In this document: positions 33,839-43,598 of the stretch, in pieces
Position numbering within the stretch: position 1 is the stretch's first letter
Layout of the letters: each line of letters opens with the position of its first letter
The notes under the pieces: generated by a model
The model's database searches: none
Told to the model about the DNA's origin: nothing
What the model saw: the letters and a program-made list of their open reading frames with translations, nothing else
From: Methanosarcina sp.
GTDB lineage: Archaea; Halobacteriota; Methanosarcinia; Methanosarcinales; Methanosarcinaceae
NCBI RefSeq assembly: GCF_028693135.1
Contig: NZ_JAQUVZ010000020.1
Coordinates: 1-60,780, forward strand
Direction of reading: 5' to 3'
DNA: 60,780 bases
Position numbers and translations under genes: made by a program

Positions 33839-36064
33839 TTGTTTCGACGATTGAATAACCAAAATACAGTTTTAGATAAATTGGAGGAAAGTAACCAAAT
33901 GGACAGGTTCAGAAACATACTTTCCAAGTTTTGGTTAAGTCCGGAAGAAATGGTCGATCTAATTGTAAATGATATCGAGAAACATACAAAGAATAATTCC
34001 TTAAAAGTGATTGTTTCTGGAGAGACTGAAAACATTTCACTATATATATTGGACAAAAATAATGTGTTTGTTTTTTCTCCTTTTTCCCCAATTGAAAACA
34101 ACGTCTTACTGAATGAAATTTATGATAAAGAGAAAATTCCATTAAATATAAATTCATATATATTTTCCCTTGATAATGAGATTCTGAATAGGCTAAAGAT
34201 GCCAAAAGTATTATTCGTAAATCCTTGTGTTAATGAAAACTTTCCAATCCCACGATTATGTTTGAGTATTGGAGTTCTAGCAGGTTACCTCCGAAAATAT
34301 CAAAAGGCCGAGGTACGCATAATCGATATGCAAATGAATTTTACCCTAAGTGACGTTGAAAAATGCGTTGAACTTTTTTCTCCAGATATGATATCGATAT
34401 CAATCTCCTTTGGACAAAAGGATTTAGCAATATCTATATTGGAAAAGGTGTATAAAAATAAATGCTCAAATAAAAAACCATTAATAGTTATAGGAAATAT
34501 TATTCCAGCTTCCTATCCTCAAGAATTCTTGGACTTGTATCCTAATATATTGATATCTCATGGGGAAGGAGAGATTACTCTTCTTAAGTTAATTGACTAT
34601 ATTAAAGGAAAATGCAAATTATCAGAAGTCCCCGGTCTTGTTTATTTGAATGAAATAAATATAATGAAAAGAACGGAAAACTCCTCAGTTTCTATGTCGG
34701 ATATTCCATTACCAGCTTTGGATACGATAAAAAGTATTTCAGACCTCCGTGGAGCTTTGACTCTAGAACTAAGTAGAGGGTGTCAATGGAATTCTTGTTC
34801 AATCTGTCCCCGTGAGCATAAGTCTTCTCTATGGAAAACATATAATCCAGAAGAAGTTTCAAGGTTGTTTTATCTTATTCATAAAGTGTGTGAGGAATTC
34901 AATTTAGAAAAACATATCTTTCTCGCTGATGAAGAATTCATTGGAGGTACAAGTGATGAAGAAACTGAAAGAATTCAAAACATATGTAATATTTTCATAA
35001 ATTGTAAACGCCATCTGAAATATGATGCTTCTACACGAGTAGACCAGATATATAATCCTAATAAAGATGATGAATGGCACATCAAAAGAGTGGAAATGTG
35101 GCACTTTTGCAAGAAATCGGGTCTCGAAAAACTATTTGTCGGAATAGAATCTGGCTCAGATAATCAATTGAAAAGGTACAATAAAGGAATCAAGAAAAGT
35201 GACTCAGTAATTGCAATTCGTATTCTAACTGCCCTTGGGATATCTCCTAGATTTGGGTTTATCACCTTTGACCCTCTAATGCAAGGTTTTAATGATCTTA
35301 AGGAAAATATTGAGTTTTTAAGCAGGACTGATGCCTTCATAAATAAAATTGATGTAGAAAAATATGGCTATAAAAAACTGTTTCATTTGTTGCAAGATGA
35401 ACGTTTTGTAGAAGCAAACAAAACAGGTATACCTATTTACGCTGGCGTTTCTTATATGTTAGCCAGTCTTGAAGTTTTAATAAACAGTCCTTATGTGGAA
35501 ATGATTAGAGAAGTTGAACAAAATAAAAGGAAAATGTTAATTTCAAACGACGTTCCTGATATAAATATGTGTAGATACAAAACCAAATATTTAGATGAAT
35601 TTATTCAAGATATAAGCGTATCTGCACAGAAATGGATTGACAGAAATTTTGCAGTTGCATACTGCATCAAAAGTTTGCACAAAGTTGCTCCACCTAGTGA
35701 AAAAAAAATATTAATGAATTGGATGATAACTTATAGAAAGATAAGTTTATTCCTTCTAAGAGCCCTAATTTATATCTTTGATGAAAATGAGAATGAATCA
35801 ATAATTGTCCCACTTGAGAATCCTCACATAATAAATAACATTAGAAACATAAGACTAAAATATAAACATGATAAGTCCCTTAATAGATTGACTTTGATTC
35901 TTAAATGCATGGACATATTTGAGGATTTAATTAAAAAGCAGAACGATGAAATGTTTCACTTATTAGAAATTGGGATGGTCTCAGATAATTCAAACAACGA
36001 TCTTTACACAATTTTGCATACTTGGAAAAATAACATGGGAATTTGGAAGCTAATAAATGGATGA
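33839..36064 (+). CDS. B12-binding-type radical SAM protein, 741 aa
   Basis: Enzyme that would use a [4Fe-4S] cluster and S-adenosylmethionine. Residues about 115-290 look like the cobalamin-binding Rossmann domain of B12-radical SAM proteins (LFVNPCVNENFPIPRLCLSI, then VRIIDMQ and HGEGEITLLKLIDYI). The cluster motif is SRGCQWNSCSICPRE, C-x4-C-x2-C, followed by a TIM-barrel (LADEEFIGG, GIESGSDNQLKRYNKG). About 220 C-terminal residues are unlike known families. The TTG start at 33839 follows GAGGGAGGA; ATG 33899, with GGAGG before it, is an alternative. First gene of a four-gene run. Confidence 0.85.
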   Translation: MFRRLNNQNTVLDKLEESNQMDRFRNILSKFWLSPEEMVDLIVNDIEKHTKNNSLKVIVSGETENISLYILDKNNVFVFSPFSPIENNVLLNEIYDKEKIPLNINSYIFSLDNEILNRLKMPKVLFVNPCVNENFPIPRLCLSIGVLAGYLRKYQKAEVRIIDMQMNFTLSDVEKCVELFSPDMISISISFGQKDLAISILEKVYKNKCSNKKPLIVIGNIIPASYPQEFLDLYPNILISHGEGEITLLKLIDYIKGKCKLSEVPGLVYLNEINIMKRTENSSVSMSDIPLPALDTIKSISDLRGALTLELSRGCQWNSCSICPREHKSSLWKTYNPEEVSRLFYLIHKVCEEFNLEKHIFLADEEFIGGTSDEETERIQNICNIFINCKRHLKYDASTRVDQIYNPNKDDEWHIKRVEMWHFCKKSGLEKLFVGIESGSDNQLKRYNKGIKKSDSVIAIRILTALGISPRFGFITFDPLMQGFNDLKENIEFLSRTDAFINKIDVEKYGYKKLFHLLQDERFVEANKTGIPIYAGVSYMLASLEVLINSPYVEMIREVEQNKRKMLISNDVPDINMCRYKTKYLDEFIQDISVSAQKWIDRNFAVAYCIKSLHKVAPPSEKKILMNWMITYRKISLFLLRALIYIFDENENESIIVPLENPHIINNIRNIRLKYKHDKSLNRLTLILKCMDIFEDLIKKQNDEMFHLLEIGMVSDNSNNDLYTILHTWKNNMGIWKLING

Positions 36065-36121
36065 AAACAGCTTTTTTAATTATCAAAATGAGCCTATGAA
36101 GTGGTTGAAGAGGCAGAAAAT

Positions 36122-37276
36122 ATGTCCGAGAGAATAACTAACAAAGAATTAACAATGATAAAATTACAACTTTTAGCTAATGGCATTAGTTTCGATTCAA
36201 ATTTTTTAAAAAATTACAATAATTCTGTATACATTGAAAAGAGATGGGCTTATGGAAATGGTGACGAGGAAGTATTTGCTTGTAAAATTCCCCAAGAAAT
36301 AAAGCTAAAAGACATCGTAGTAGCAGTCCATTATAGGAAAGATTCTAAATGGGTGCTTACATCTTCAGGGGATAAATACAGTTTGAATTATAATGATAGT
36401 TTTATTATAGACGTCACATTTCCTTTGCGCCCAAAATTCTATGATGAAAAACTAAAAAATGGTACTTATTGCAGATCTGTGGGCACACTTTATGGGGGAG
36501 GAGCACTTGGGATATTCTCACCCGGATCATGTTATAATTTTAAGCAAGGTTTGCCTTGCAAGTTTTGTTCCTTAGAGCCGACTCGTAACAAGCTAGGTGA
36601 CCATGTTAAAGATATTACTCCGGAACTAGCGGCTGAACTCGTTGAAGTTGCACTTACAAAAGATTCGAATTTGATCGGACAGATTATGTTAAATGGGGGT
36701 AACTATCCAAGCAATGATTATGGCTTTCTAAAACAAGTCAACACTGTAAAATTGATTCGTGAAAAAATGAGTGGGCTTGAATTAAAGGACAATATAGAGA
36801 TCCATTTAATTGGTATGCCACCCGATGATCTCAGTCTGTTAGATGAATTAAGCGACTTGGATGTCCAAGTTTCAATGAACATAGAAGTGTATTCTCCAGA
36901 AATCTTTGAAGATATAGCTCCAGGGAAACATAAATTTTATGGAAGAAACAAAATAATAAAAGGCTTAGAAAAAGCAGTAGATATATTGGGAAAAGGTAAT
37001 GTTTATACAGTGTTTTTGGGGGGTTTGGAACCGATGCAATCTCTTGAAAATGGACTTTACTTTATGGCACAAAAAGGAATAAATCCCGTGATTAATGTTT
37101 TTCATCCAGACCCAAAATCAGGTTTAGGAAATTATCCTCGTGTTTCCGTAGAGTCTATGGAAAAAATGGGAGAAATACTACAAGAAGTTTATACGAAATT
37201 CAATTTTAGGTCTCTTTTTCAAGGGTTTGGAAGGAATTCTTTGGATAACGAAGCTTATTTGGGATATTTTGGCTAA
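36122..37276 (+). CDS. Radical SAM protein with C-x8-C-x2-C motif
   Basis: The cluster-binding region reads GSCYNFKQGLPCKFCSLEPT, giving C-x8-C-x2-C in place of the usual C-x3-C-x2-C. After it come IMLNGGNYPSND and IEIHLIGMPPDDL (SAM-binding strand and Gly-rich loops of the barrel), then MNIEVYSPEIFEDIAPGKHK and TVFLGGLEPMQSLENG. The N-terminal 120 residues are an extra domain with beta character. ATG 36122 follows AAGAGGCAG; GTG 36101 is the longer option. The gene ends two bases before the HIT gene. The substrate is unknown; the close pairing with another radical SAM suggests consecutive steps. Confidence 0.85.
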   Translation: MSERITNKELTMIKLQLLANGISFDSNFLKNYNNSVYIEKRWAYGNGDEEVFACKIPQEIKLKDIVVAVHYRKDSKWVLTSSGDKYSLNYNDSFIIDVTFPLRPKFYDEKLKNGTYCRSVGTLYGGGALGIFSPGSCYNFKQGLPCKFCSLEPTRNKLGDHVKDITPELAAELVEVALTKDSNLIGQIMLNGGNYPSNDYGFLKQVNTVKLIREKMSGLELKDNIEIHLIGMPPDDLSLLDELSDLDVQVSMNIEVYSPEIFEDIAPGKHKFYGRNKIIKGLEKAVDILGKGNVYTVFLGGLEPMQSLENGLYFMAQKGINPVINVFHPDPKSGLGNYPRVSVESMEKMGEILQEVYTKFNFRSLFQGFGRNSLDNEAYLGYFG

Positions 37277-37975
37277 ATGGGAATGGATAATATGAATACA
37301 ATAGAATCTGAAGATGATCTTAGAAAAATTTGCACGTTTTGTGCAGAGATAAAAAAGCAGGAGCAGTATAACTTATATTGCGAAATGTTTGGGAAACAAA
37401 TAAATTATAGATATATTCTAAAAGAAACAGAACATTTTTTAGTAATACCTCCTGCCGGCTCTTTTGTTCCAGGTTATCTCGAAATAATACCCAAAGAACA
37501 TGTACCTTCTTTTGGAAAATTATCTAGTAAACTAGATGAAGAACTAACTTGTTTGCGTATTCTAGTTGAAGATTGGATTAAAAAATATTACAGCAAATAT
37601 GTAATATACTTTGAACACGGTTCGGCTAATTTCAAGAACAGAGGAGGGAGCACTTCAGATCATGCTCATTTGCATATAGTCCCTGTTCCAAAATATGTTG
37701 ACTTGGCTCCTAGTTTATTCAGGGACTTTAATCCCATAAAAATAATTGATTTTTCGGCAATTCACGAACAAGTAAAAAATGGAAATCCTTACCTATTATA
37801 TACACATCATGACAACATTATGTACATATGTGATGCTTCTAACGCGAAGTCCCAATATTTCCGGCGTGAAACATTAATTCAGTTAGGATTAGAAGAACTA
37901 TGGGATTGGAAAACAAATCTCGGAAGAGAAAATATAATGAAAACAATAGAAATGTCTGAAAAATATGCATTTTAA
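37277..37975 (+). CDS. HIT-superfamily protein
   Basis: Nucleotide hydrolase/transferase fold. The catalytic triad region is DHAHLHIVPVPKYVD (HxHxH), with upstream PPAGSFVPGYLEIIPKEHVPSFG that matches the HIT beta-strand entry. An N-terminal CTFC pair could bind zinc. C-terminal 60 residues extend beyond a minimal HIT domain, as in CwfJ or adenylyltransferase relatives. It starts at the base after the previous stop, so it is translated with the radical SAM gene. Likely action is on a nucleotide or nucleotidyl conjugate (family inference); several ATGs (37277, 37283, 37292) are possible starts. Confidence 0.85.
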   Translation: MGMDNMNTIESEDDLRKICTFCAEIKKQEQYNLYCEMFGKQINYRYILKETEHFLVIPPAGSFVPGYLEIIPKEHVPSFGKLSSKLDEELTCLRILVEDWIKKYYSKYVIYFEHGSANFKNRGGSTSDHAHLHIVPVPKYVDLAPSLFRDFNPIKIIDFSAIHEQVKNGNPYLLYTHHDNIMYICDASNAKSQYFRRETLIQLGLEELWDWKTNLGRENIMKTIEMSEKYAF

Positions 37976-38005
37976 TGAATAGAAAGTATCGCTGGGTACT
38001 ATAAC

Positions 38006-38920
38006 ATGACAATCAAACAATTTATAAAAGTGAAATGGGATGACAACGCAGATGCATATTTAGAATTTTTTGATTACAAAAAAAATACATTTGAATTTAT
38101 CCCAGCTAAAGAAAAAATGATAATAAAAAAGATGACTAAAAAATATTGTAAGGGACACTTCAATTTAGAAAAGATGCAGGAATTTCCTTGTGAAAAAAAG
38201 ACTGATTTAACAGAAAGTAATTACATTGTATGTAAAGAATGTAATGAACTAACAGGATTTAATTTATGCCTATTTTGTAAAGGTGATAAATGTTCATCAC
38301 AAAGTAAGAATGCAATTGAGTTTTGTAAGAAAAAACATGTTGTTTACTTGGCTTATTTTCCCGGTGATAGACTTAAAGTCGGCACAGCCGTTTATGAGCG
38401 AAGGTTCGAAAGACTTTTAGAGCAGGGCGCTTTATACTCAATTTTCATCGCAATTGCTGACGGCAGAACAGTGAGAGCTATAGAAACAAGTGTAGCAAAT
38501 TTAGGAATAAGTGATAAGGTAAGTAATAAATATAAAATTAAACATATTATTATTGATAAGTCTAGTGAAGAGATTAAAGATATACTAATTAGCAAACTAG
38601 ATGACATTAAACCCAATATCAGTCCCAGATTTAAGAATTTCTTAATCGATCCTGAATTTAATAACTTTGGAATTATATTCGATAAAGCAGCTCCTTTACT
38701 CAAATCAAAAACAACTCAATTGACATTACAATTCTTTGAAGAGACCGAGAATAATAAAATAATAGATCTCGATTACACAATTCAGAATGAGACAAATATC
38801 ATTGAAGGCATTATTTTAGCTTCAATAGGTAGTATAATATTAATTAAGCGAGATGGAACTGTATATGCCGTCGATTTAAAAAAACTCACTGGTTGGTTGG
38901 TAGACGTGGACATTAATTGA
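38006..38920 (+). CDS. DUF2797 family protein
   Basis: A 304-residue protein with a Cys-rich centre (CKGHF...PCEKK...VCKECNELTGFNLCLFCKGDKC), likely to bind zinc, and the DUF2797 core HVVYLAYFPGDRLKVGTAVYERRFERLLEQGA, whose VYLA...VGT pattern resembles a GIY-YIG nuclease fold. Arg in RRFERLLEQ and Glu in AIETSVANLGI could complete such a site; this is inference. Activity is unknown. It follows the HIT gene by 30 bp and completes the rSAM-rSAM-HIT operon. Confidence 0.85.
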   Translation: MTIKQFIKVKWDDNADAYLEFFDYKKNTFEFIPAKEKMIIKKMTKKYCKGHFNLEKMQEFPCEKKTDLTESNYIVCKECNELTGFNLCLFCKGDKCSSQSKNAIEFCKKKHVVYLAYFPGDRLKVGTAVYERRFERLLEQGALYSIFIAIADGRTVRAIETSVANLGISDKVSNKYKIKHIIIDKSSEEIKDILISKLDDIKPNISPRFKNFLIDPEFNNFGIIFDKAAPLLKSKTTQLTLQFFEETENNKIIDLDYTIQNETNIIEGIILASIGSIILIKRDGTVYAVDLKKLTGWLVDVDIN

Positions 38921-39992
38921 ATTAAGCCTAAGTTAAATCTTTTGTCAAATATAGTCACCCATGGATATCAAGTAACATGATTATACTTGAGACAAGTATA
39001 TTAATTCAGTTATGAGCTTGAATAGGTTACTATGGATAATATTGCTAAAGCAATTATTAACACCTATGATAAAAACAGATGAGACTTAAGCTTTATTATT
39101 GGTCAAAAATAGTTTGAGCCCAGCTAAAGTCGCAGAAGATTTTTTAGTTTATAGCTCAAACGGTTTACTGTTAGAGCTTATCCTAAAACTCAAATTTTGC
39201 TCATTTGAATATTTATTCCGAATAATAGTGGTGTTCCAGATCATGAAAGTAATCATTAAAACTTTTAATGACTAAAAATCAAACTGCGTGTGGCCACCCC
39301 AACCTAAACAGGCTGTCCGACAATTCAATTTAAGGGCAAAAACATGTAATAAATAAGGTGTATAAAGCCTCTAAATAGAAAAAGGAGGAAATTTAATAAT
39401 ACTTAGAGTAATTATCGGACAGCTTGTAAAGGACAGGGTATTCGTGACCCTTTGCACTCCCGAAGTAATAAAATGGCTTTTGGGATGAGTTATTGGATAA
39501 AGCTTACTGAAAAAATGTAGGTGCAAAAATTTCATTCTAGACCAAACTGGCAAAAATCAAAAAAGCAGAAGAGTTTTATCAAACAATAAAAATATGGCTG
39601 CAAACACTAGTGGCTAGGAAATTTAGTTCTGAGTCTTCATAATTAAGAAAGGGACCATGGATGAGGTATTGTCTAAGTATTAACGCCCAGTAATTAAATT
39701 GTCATGACACTAGTGCAGCGATTCCAAACTAAATCCCTTACTTAGTAGAAAATTCGTTAATCAATAGACAAACCAAAAACCAAGGTTTTATGAGCATACT
39801 TTGGAATTGCAACACTAGATTCTCATCCAATTGCTCCATAGGAACTCAATAGAGTATTGTTGGAGAACGACCCACAAACGTCAAGAACGATAAAGTAATG
39901 CAAACGTATTAAAGTATATGGAAAATCTAGATAAATTTTGGGAGAATGTATACTTATACATAAGACCCCTCATTATTTAAAATGGTGACTAT
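38921..39992. other. Gene-poor region with element remnants
   Basis: About 1.07 kb without a recognisable gene. It holds the 112-bp MITE-like element at 39312-39423 and a solo end of the 88-bp MITE family near 39700-39716. A fragmentary plus-strand frame near 39429 reads FVTLCTPEVIKW, possibly a broken transposase or regulator. AT-rich. Confidence 0.4.
39312..39423. mobile_element. MITE-like element, 112 bp
   Basis: GCTGTCCGACAATT (39312-39325) and AATTATCGGACAGC (39410-39423) form 14-bp inverted ends with one mismatch. A solo copy of the left end occurs at 26638. No coding capacity. Confidence 0.65.
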
Positions 39993-40853
39993 ATGGATGA
40001 AATTATTTTTTTTAATACCGAAGATGCAGAATCTCTAACATTATTATCACCTTTTAAATCTCATCGGAAAGTAAATGGTCTATTATCAGCATTGTTCTAC
40101 AAATTACCAGTTTCTAAAGAGGGGTTCTTGCTCATTAATCCTATTTCAAATATTGAAACTATTTTGAATGATCATAATTATGAAATAGTGATGTGTAGAC
40201 CAGATGCTCTAATAGGCGAAGGGAATTATTTACCAAGAGGTAGAGATTTACCACCAGAAAAAATAAACTCGTTTTTACTTGAAACGAAAAAAATCCATAA
40301 ATCAGGGATACTTTTGGGTTTTAGACATCCCTCCATAGAGTTAACTGAGAAATATATTCCAAGATACAAGACATCTGGAGCAATAGTTGTTATTTTTAAT
40401 GTTGGGGATTGTATCATATTTGAACATGTTGGACCTGGATTTGATGTTGGTGAGATTACACGGGGGAAAACAGTTCATAATAGTGTGATTATTCCATGGA
40501 ATGACAGGTTCGATAAACCATCTCAAATATTTAGACTAGCAAGAATGAAATTATATCAAAGATTTCACATAGATTACAAACAATATTTAGAGGTGAGGCA
40601 AAGTAGGATAAAAGAATTAGTTGAAAACTTAGGAGAAATTCTCATTGATGATATTAATTCATCAATTCCTTTAAAACCAACTGAGTTAGACTTTAAACTA
40701 TTTTTAAATGTATATGCAAATTGTATTGAAAAATTAATATATTCAGAAACAACATCGTTAGGTAATAAATTTGGTATAGTTCTGAATGTATACAATGAGA
40801 AAATACACATTTTCGAAATATGGAGAACTGAAAAGTTAAATAAGTTTAGCTGA
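39993..40853 (+). CDS. Hypothetical protein, 286 aa
   Basis: Soluble, no signal or membrane segment. The N-terminus is MDEIIFFNTEDAESLTLLSP; a central block, NYLPRGRDLPPEKINSFLLETKKIHKSG, then IVVIFNVGDCIIFEHVGPGFDVGEITRG, has several conserved-looking glycines and aromatic residues but no motif I recognise. It lies at the right edge of the AT-rich island, separated by 1 kb of element debris from the DUF2797 gene, so it may be unrelated to that operon. Confidence 0.6.
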   Translation: MDEIIFFNTEDAESLTLLSPFKSHRKVNGLLSALFYKLPVSKEGFLLINPISNIETILNDHNYEIVMCRPDALIGEGNYLPRGRDLPPEKINSFLLETKKIHKSGILLGFRHPSIELTEKYIPRYKTSGAIVVIFNVGDCIIFEHVGPGFDVGEITRGKTVHNSVIIPWNDRFDKPSQIFRLARMKLYQRFHIDYKQYLEVRQSRIKELVENLGEILIDDINSSIPLKPTELDFKLFLNVYANCIEKLIYSETTSLGNKFGIVLNVYNEKIHIFEIWRTEKLNKFS

Positions 40854-41563
40854 AAATTTAGTTTTATTCTAATGATCTCAAATTAACTCTGAAATACCTG
40901 ATTTAATGCGACAATTGTTTCTTTATAAACCTAAGATATATTCATTTGTATTCGGTCAGGATACGAAGCGCCCATAAAGTGTTATTTTTATACTAATATC
41001 TAAGAATTATATAGGAAAATAGCGATATGTGGTATTCGAAGTTGTGCATAAAAATCGTTAACCGATGACAAATGAGGATATAGTTATATGACCCTTTAAT
41101 CTCTCTACTTATTTGATTTATAACCTAAATTCAGCAGGTAAACGTAATAAGAGATCTATTTTCATATTTAGCTCTCATGAGGTTCCCATCCTTGCAGCAA
41201 GCTGCAAGGTATTCGACTGAAGAAAACTTGCTTTTATGTAGATATATCAGAAATTTTAAAAACATAACCGGCTATATATCCCTAATTTGACATATTCTGC
41301 TAATTAATACAGTATTTTATTACAAAAAACATGTTGTAACGACACATTACCTTTAGGTAAAATGAAAAATGTCAAATATCAATAAACACAAAATATAAAT
41401 TTGAATTGTATAAAGAAAACCGAAGCATGAAGCCCATTTATACATTACAAAATATATGATTCTGTCACACTAGGGATATATGTGAAGCAAAAAGCCACAA
41501 TATTAATAAGAAGTTACGGATGTTGCGCCAGAAGCAACCTAAAACGTTAAAGGAAGGCCTTCC
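40854..41563. other. Intergenic region before pncB
   Basis: 710 bp without a gene. A 9-bp stem (CCTTGCAGC/GCTGCAAGG, 41190-41209) with an AA loop lies in the middle. A hairpin GTTGC/GCAAC at about 41523-41538 precedes the ribosome site AAAGGAAGG of pncB. This stretch marks the change from the AT-rich island to normal composition. Confidence 0.4.
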
Positions 41564-42769
41564 GTGATAAAATCCATACTTGATAACGATCTTTACAAGT
41601 TTACCATGCAAATGGCTGTACTGGAATTATTTCCCAAAGCAGAAGCAGAATACCGTTTTACCAACCGGGGATCTCAGCGCTTTTCCGAAGAGTTTGTAGA
41701 CGAACTGAGAAGGGTCATAGACGAAGAAATAACCGGATTAAGGCTGACAGAAGACGAGTATCACTGGCTTGGTGAACACTGCTCTTTTCTGAAACCCATG
41801 TATCTTGAATACCTCAAGAATTTTCGTTTCAGACCCGAGGAAGTAAAAGTCTGCCTCACCGGAGAAAAAGAACTGGATATTCGGATAAAAGGGCCCTGGC
41901 ACAGCACGATTCTGTGGGAAATTGTCATTATGGCTGCGGTTTCAGAGCTCTATTTCACAACTATAGAGAAGGAATGGAACAGGAGCACGAAAGACCCGGA
42001 TACAGCCGAATCCGTACTTGCAGCTTATGGAGACAAAATCCTGGAACTCGGAAAGGATCTTGAGGAAAACGGCTGTCTTTTTGCTGAATTCGGGACTCGA
42101 CGACGGAGAAGCTTTGAACTCCACGACCATGTAATGAAAACCCTCCTGCAGATAAAAACCCTTACAGGGACAAGCAATGTCTATTTTGCAAAAAAATATG
42201 GTTTAAAACCTATAGGTACGGTAGGTCACGAATGGATCATGGGCACTTCTGCGCTTGTAGGGCTCAGGTACGCTAACCGCTTCGCTTTTGAAAACTGGGT
42301 GGAGGTCTACAAAGGGGACCTTGGAATTGCCCTTACGGATACCTTCGGCTCTGAGGCTTTTTTTAAGGATATGGACCTGAAGCTGTCTAAAATCTACGAT
42401 GGTTTCAGGCACGACAGTGGAGACCCCCTCATCTTTGTGGATAGGGTAATAGAGCATTACAGGAAAATGGGCATTGACCCCATGAAAAAGGTAATCGTTT
42501 TCAGTGACGCCCTCGACGCCGAAGCCGCAATTCGGCTCAAAAAGTATTGCCAGGACAAAATCAACTGCAGTTTCGGAATCGGCACAAGCCTTACCAACAA
42601 TTATGAGTTCTTCCGGGAAAGCCCTCCTCTGAATATGGTAATTAAACTCCACAGTGTTAACGGTATTCCGGTAGTGAAATTAAGCGATTCTCCCGAAAAA
42701 GAGACTGGGGAAAGGGACGCCCTCAGGGTTGCAAACTATATCGTAGGAAGAAAAGGGCTGGATGAATGA
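41564..42769 (+). CDS. pncB: Nicotinate phosphoribosyltransferase
   Basis: Forms nicotinate mononucleotide from nicotinate and PRPP in NAD salvage. The N-terminus, [21 protein letters not shown], and ATYRFTNRG-like block (AEYRFTNRG) are diagnostic, as are [30 protein letters not shown] and [11 protein letters not shown], which carry phosphoribosyl and base contacts. [13 protein letters not shown] and [10 protein letters not shown] complete the phosphate-binding barrel. Length is typical at 401. The GTG start follows a strong AAAGGAAGG. A polypurine tract follows the stop. Confidence 0.97.
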   Translation: MIKSILDNDLYKFTMQMAVLELFPKAEAEYRFTNRGSQRFSEEFVDELRRVIDEEITGLRLTEDEYHWLGEHCSFLKPMYLEYLKNFRFRPEEVKVCLTGEKELDIRIKGPWHSTILWEIVIMAAVSELYFTTIEKEWNRSTKDPDTAESVLAAYGDKILELGKDLEENGCLFAEFGTRRRRSFELHDHVMKTLLQIKTLTGTSNVYFAKKYGLKPIGTVGHEWIMGTSALVGLRYANRFAFENWVEVYKGDLGIALTDTFGSEAFFKDMDLKLSKIYDGFRHDSGDPLIFVDRVIEHYRKMGIDPMKKVIVFSDALDAEAAIRLKKYCQDKINCSFGIGTSLTNNYEFFRESPPLNMVIKLHSVNGIPVVKLSDSPEKETGERDALRVANYIVGRKGLDE

Positions 42770-42774
42770 TTTAA

Positions 42775-42842
42775 CGAAGAAGAAATAGAAGAAGGAAAAG
42801 AAGAAGGAAAAGAAAGAAAAGAAAGAAAAGAAGGAAGAAATA
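42775..42842. repeat. Polypurine tract downstream of pncB
   Basis: Almost pure A/G repeat of GAAGGAAAAGAA type over about 68 bp, between convergent pncB and the LysE-type gene. Complementary minus-strand T-rich sequence could terminate the LysE-type transcript. Confidence 0.8.
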
Positions 42843-42875
42843 AATACTTCAAAATAAAACCGGGAGCCTTTCTTC

Positions 42876-43502
42876 TTACTTATGGGACAGAGCAAGTTTT
42901 ACCCCTATTGCAGTAAAGATGCTTGCTTTTCCCCATTTGATGTACTTCCCGATTCCGGGCTTTTGTGTAATTTTATCGCCAATAGTTCCGGCAAAGACCG
43001 AGATTGCAGAAAAGATCAGCCAGGCCTGTATCAGGAACACTATTCCCAAAAAAATCATTTGCATGGGGACACTGCCTGCTCCGGTATTTACAAACTGGGG
43101 AAGGAACGCAAGGAAGAAAAGGGCAACTTTAGGATTCAGGACATTCATGAAAATCCCGCGCCTGTAAAGGGCAAACGCATTATTTTCCCGGATAGGGGCA
43201 GAAGACACCAGCTGTTCATTCTCTTTTAAGGCATGCCAGGCAAGGTAAAGCAGGTAAGCTGCCCCGGCATATTTTACGATTTCAAAGGCAAGGGCAGATT
43301 TATACACAAGGGCGGAAATCCCGAAGGCAGCTGCACTGGTGTGGACAAGTATGCCTGTACACAAACCTGTTGCTGTTGCAATTCCTGCCGTTTTGCCCTG
43401 TGAAATGCTCTGAGTGAGCACGAATAGAATGTCGGGACCCGGAAGAAATGTAAGGGCTGCGGAGGCTGCAATGAAATAGATTAACTGGGATTGTTCGATC
43501 AA
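42876..43502 (-). CDS. LysE/RhtB family exporter
   Basis: Membrane protein of the LysE translocator superfamily, which exports amino acids or related solutes. The N-terminus, FIAASAALTFLPGPDILFVLTQSISQG, contains the family GPD motif, followed by GLCTGILVHTSAAAFGISAL, five or six membrane helices and NVLNPKVALFFLAFLPQFV, the second family signature. 208 residues, normal length. Substrate not predictable. It is preceded by a 19-bp tandem duplication in the gap to the next gene. Confidence 0.92.
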   Translation of the reverse strand: MIEQSQLIYFIAASAALTFLPGPDILFVLTQSISQGKTAGIATATGLCTGILVHTSAAAFGISALVYKSALAFEIVKYAGAAYLLYLAWHALKENEQLVSSAPIRENNAFALYRRGIFMNVLNPKVALFFLAFLPQFVNTGAGSVPMQMIFLGIVFLIQAWLIFSAISVFAGTIGDKITQKPGIGKYIKWGKASIFTAIGVKLALSHK

Positions 43503-43548
43503 GCTTTCTCACTTTTTCCTTTAAAAACTTACCAATATGCGCGGAGTA

Positions 43549-43586
43549 AAAAGTATACCTAATCTACAAAAGTATACCTAATCTAC
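43549..43586. repeat. 19-bp tandem duplication
   Basis: AAAAGTATACCTAATCTAC occurs twice in succession (43549-43567 and 43568-43586), between the LysE-type gene and the stop of the hydrolase gene. It could lie in the LysE promoter. Confidence 0.93.
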
Positions 43587-43598
43587 AAGCAATTTTAT

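Noticed and set aside
39371-39553. 60-aa minus-strand frame
   Set aside because: It overlaps a MITE-like element end and has no family resemblance.
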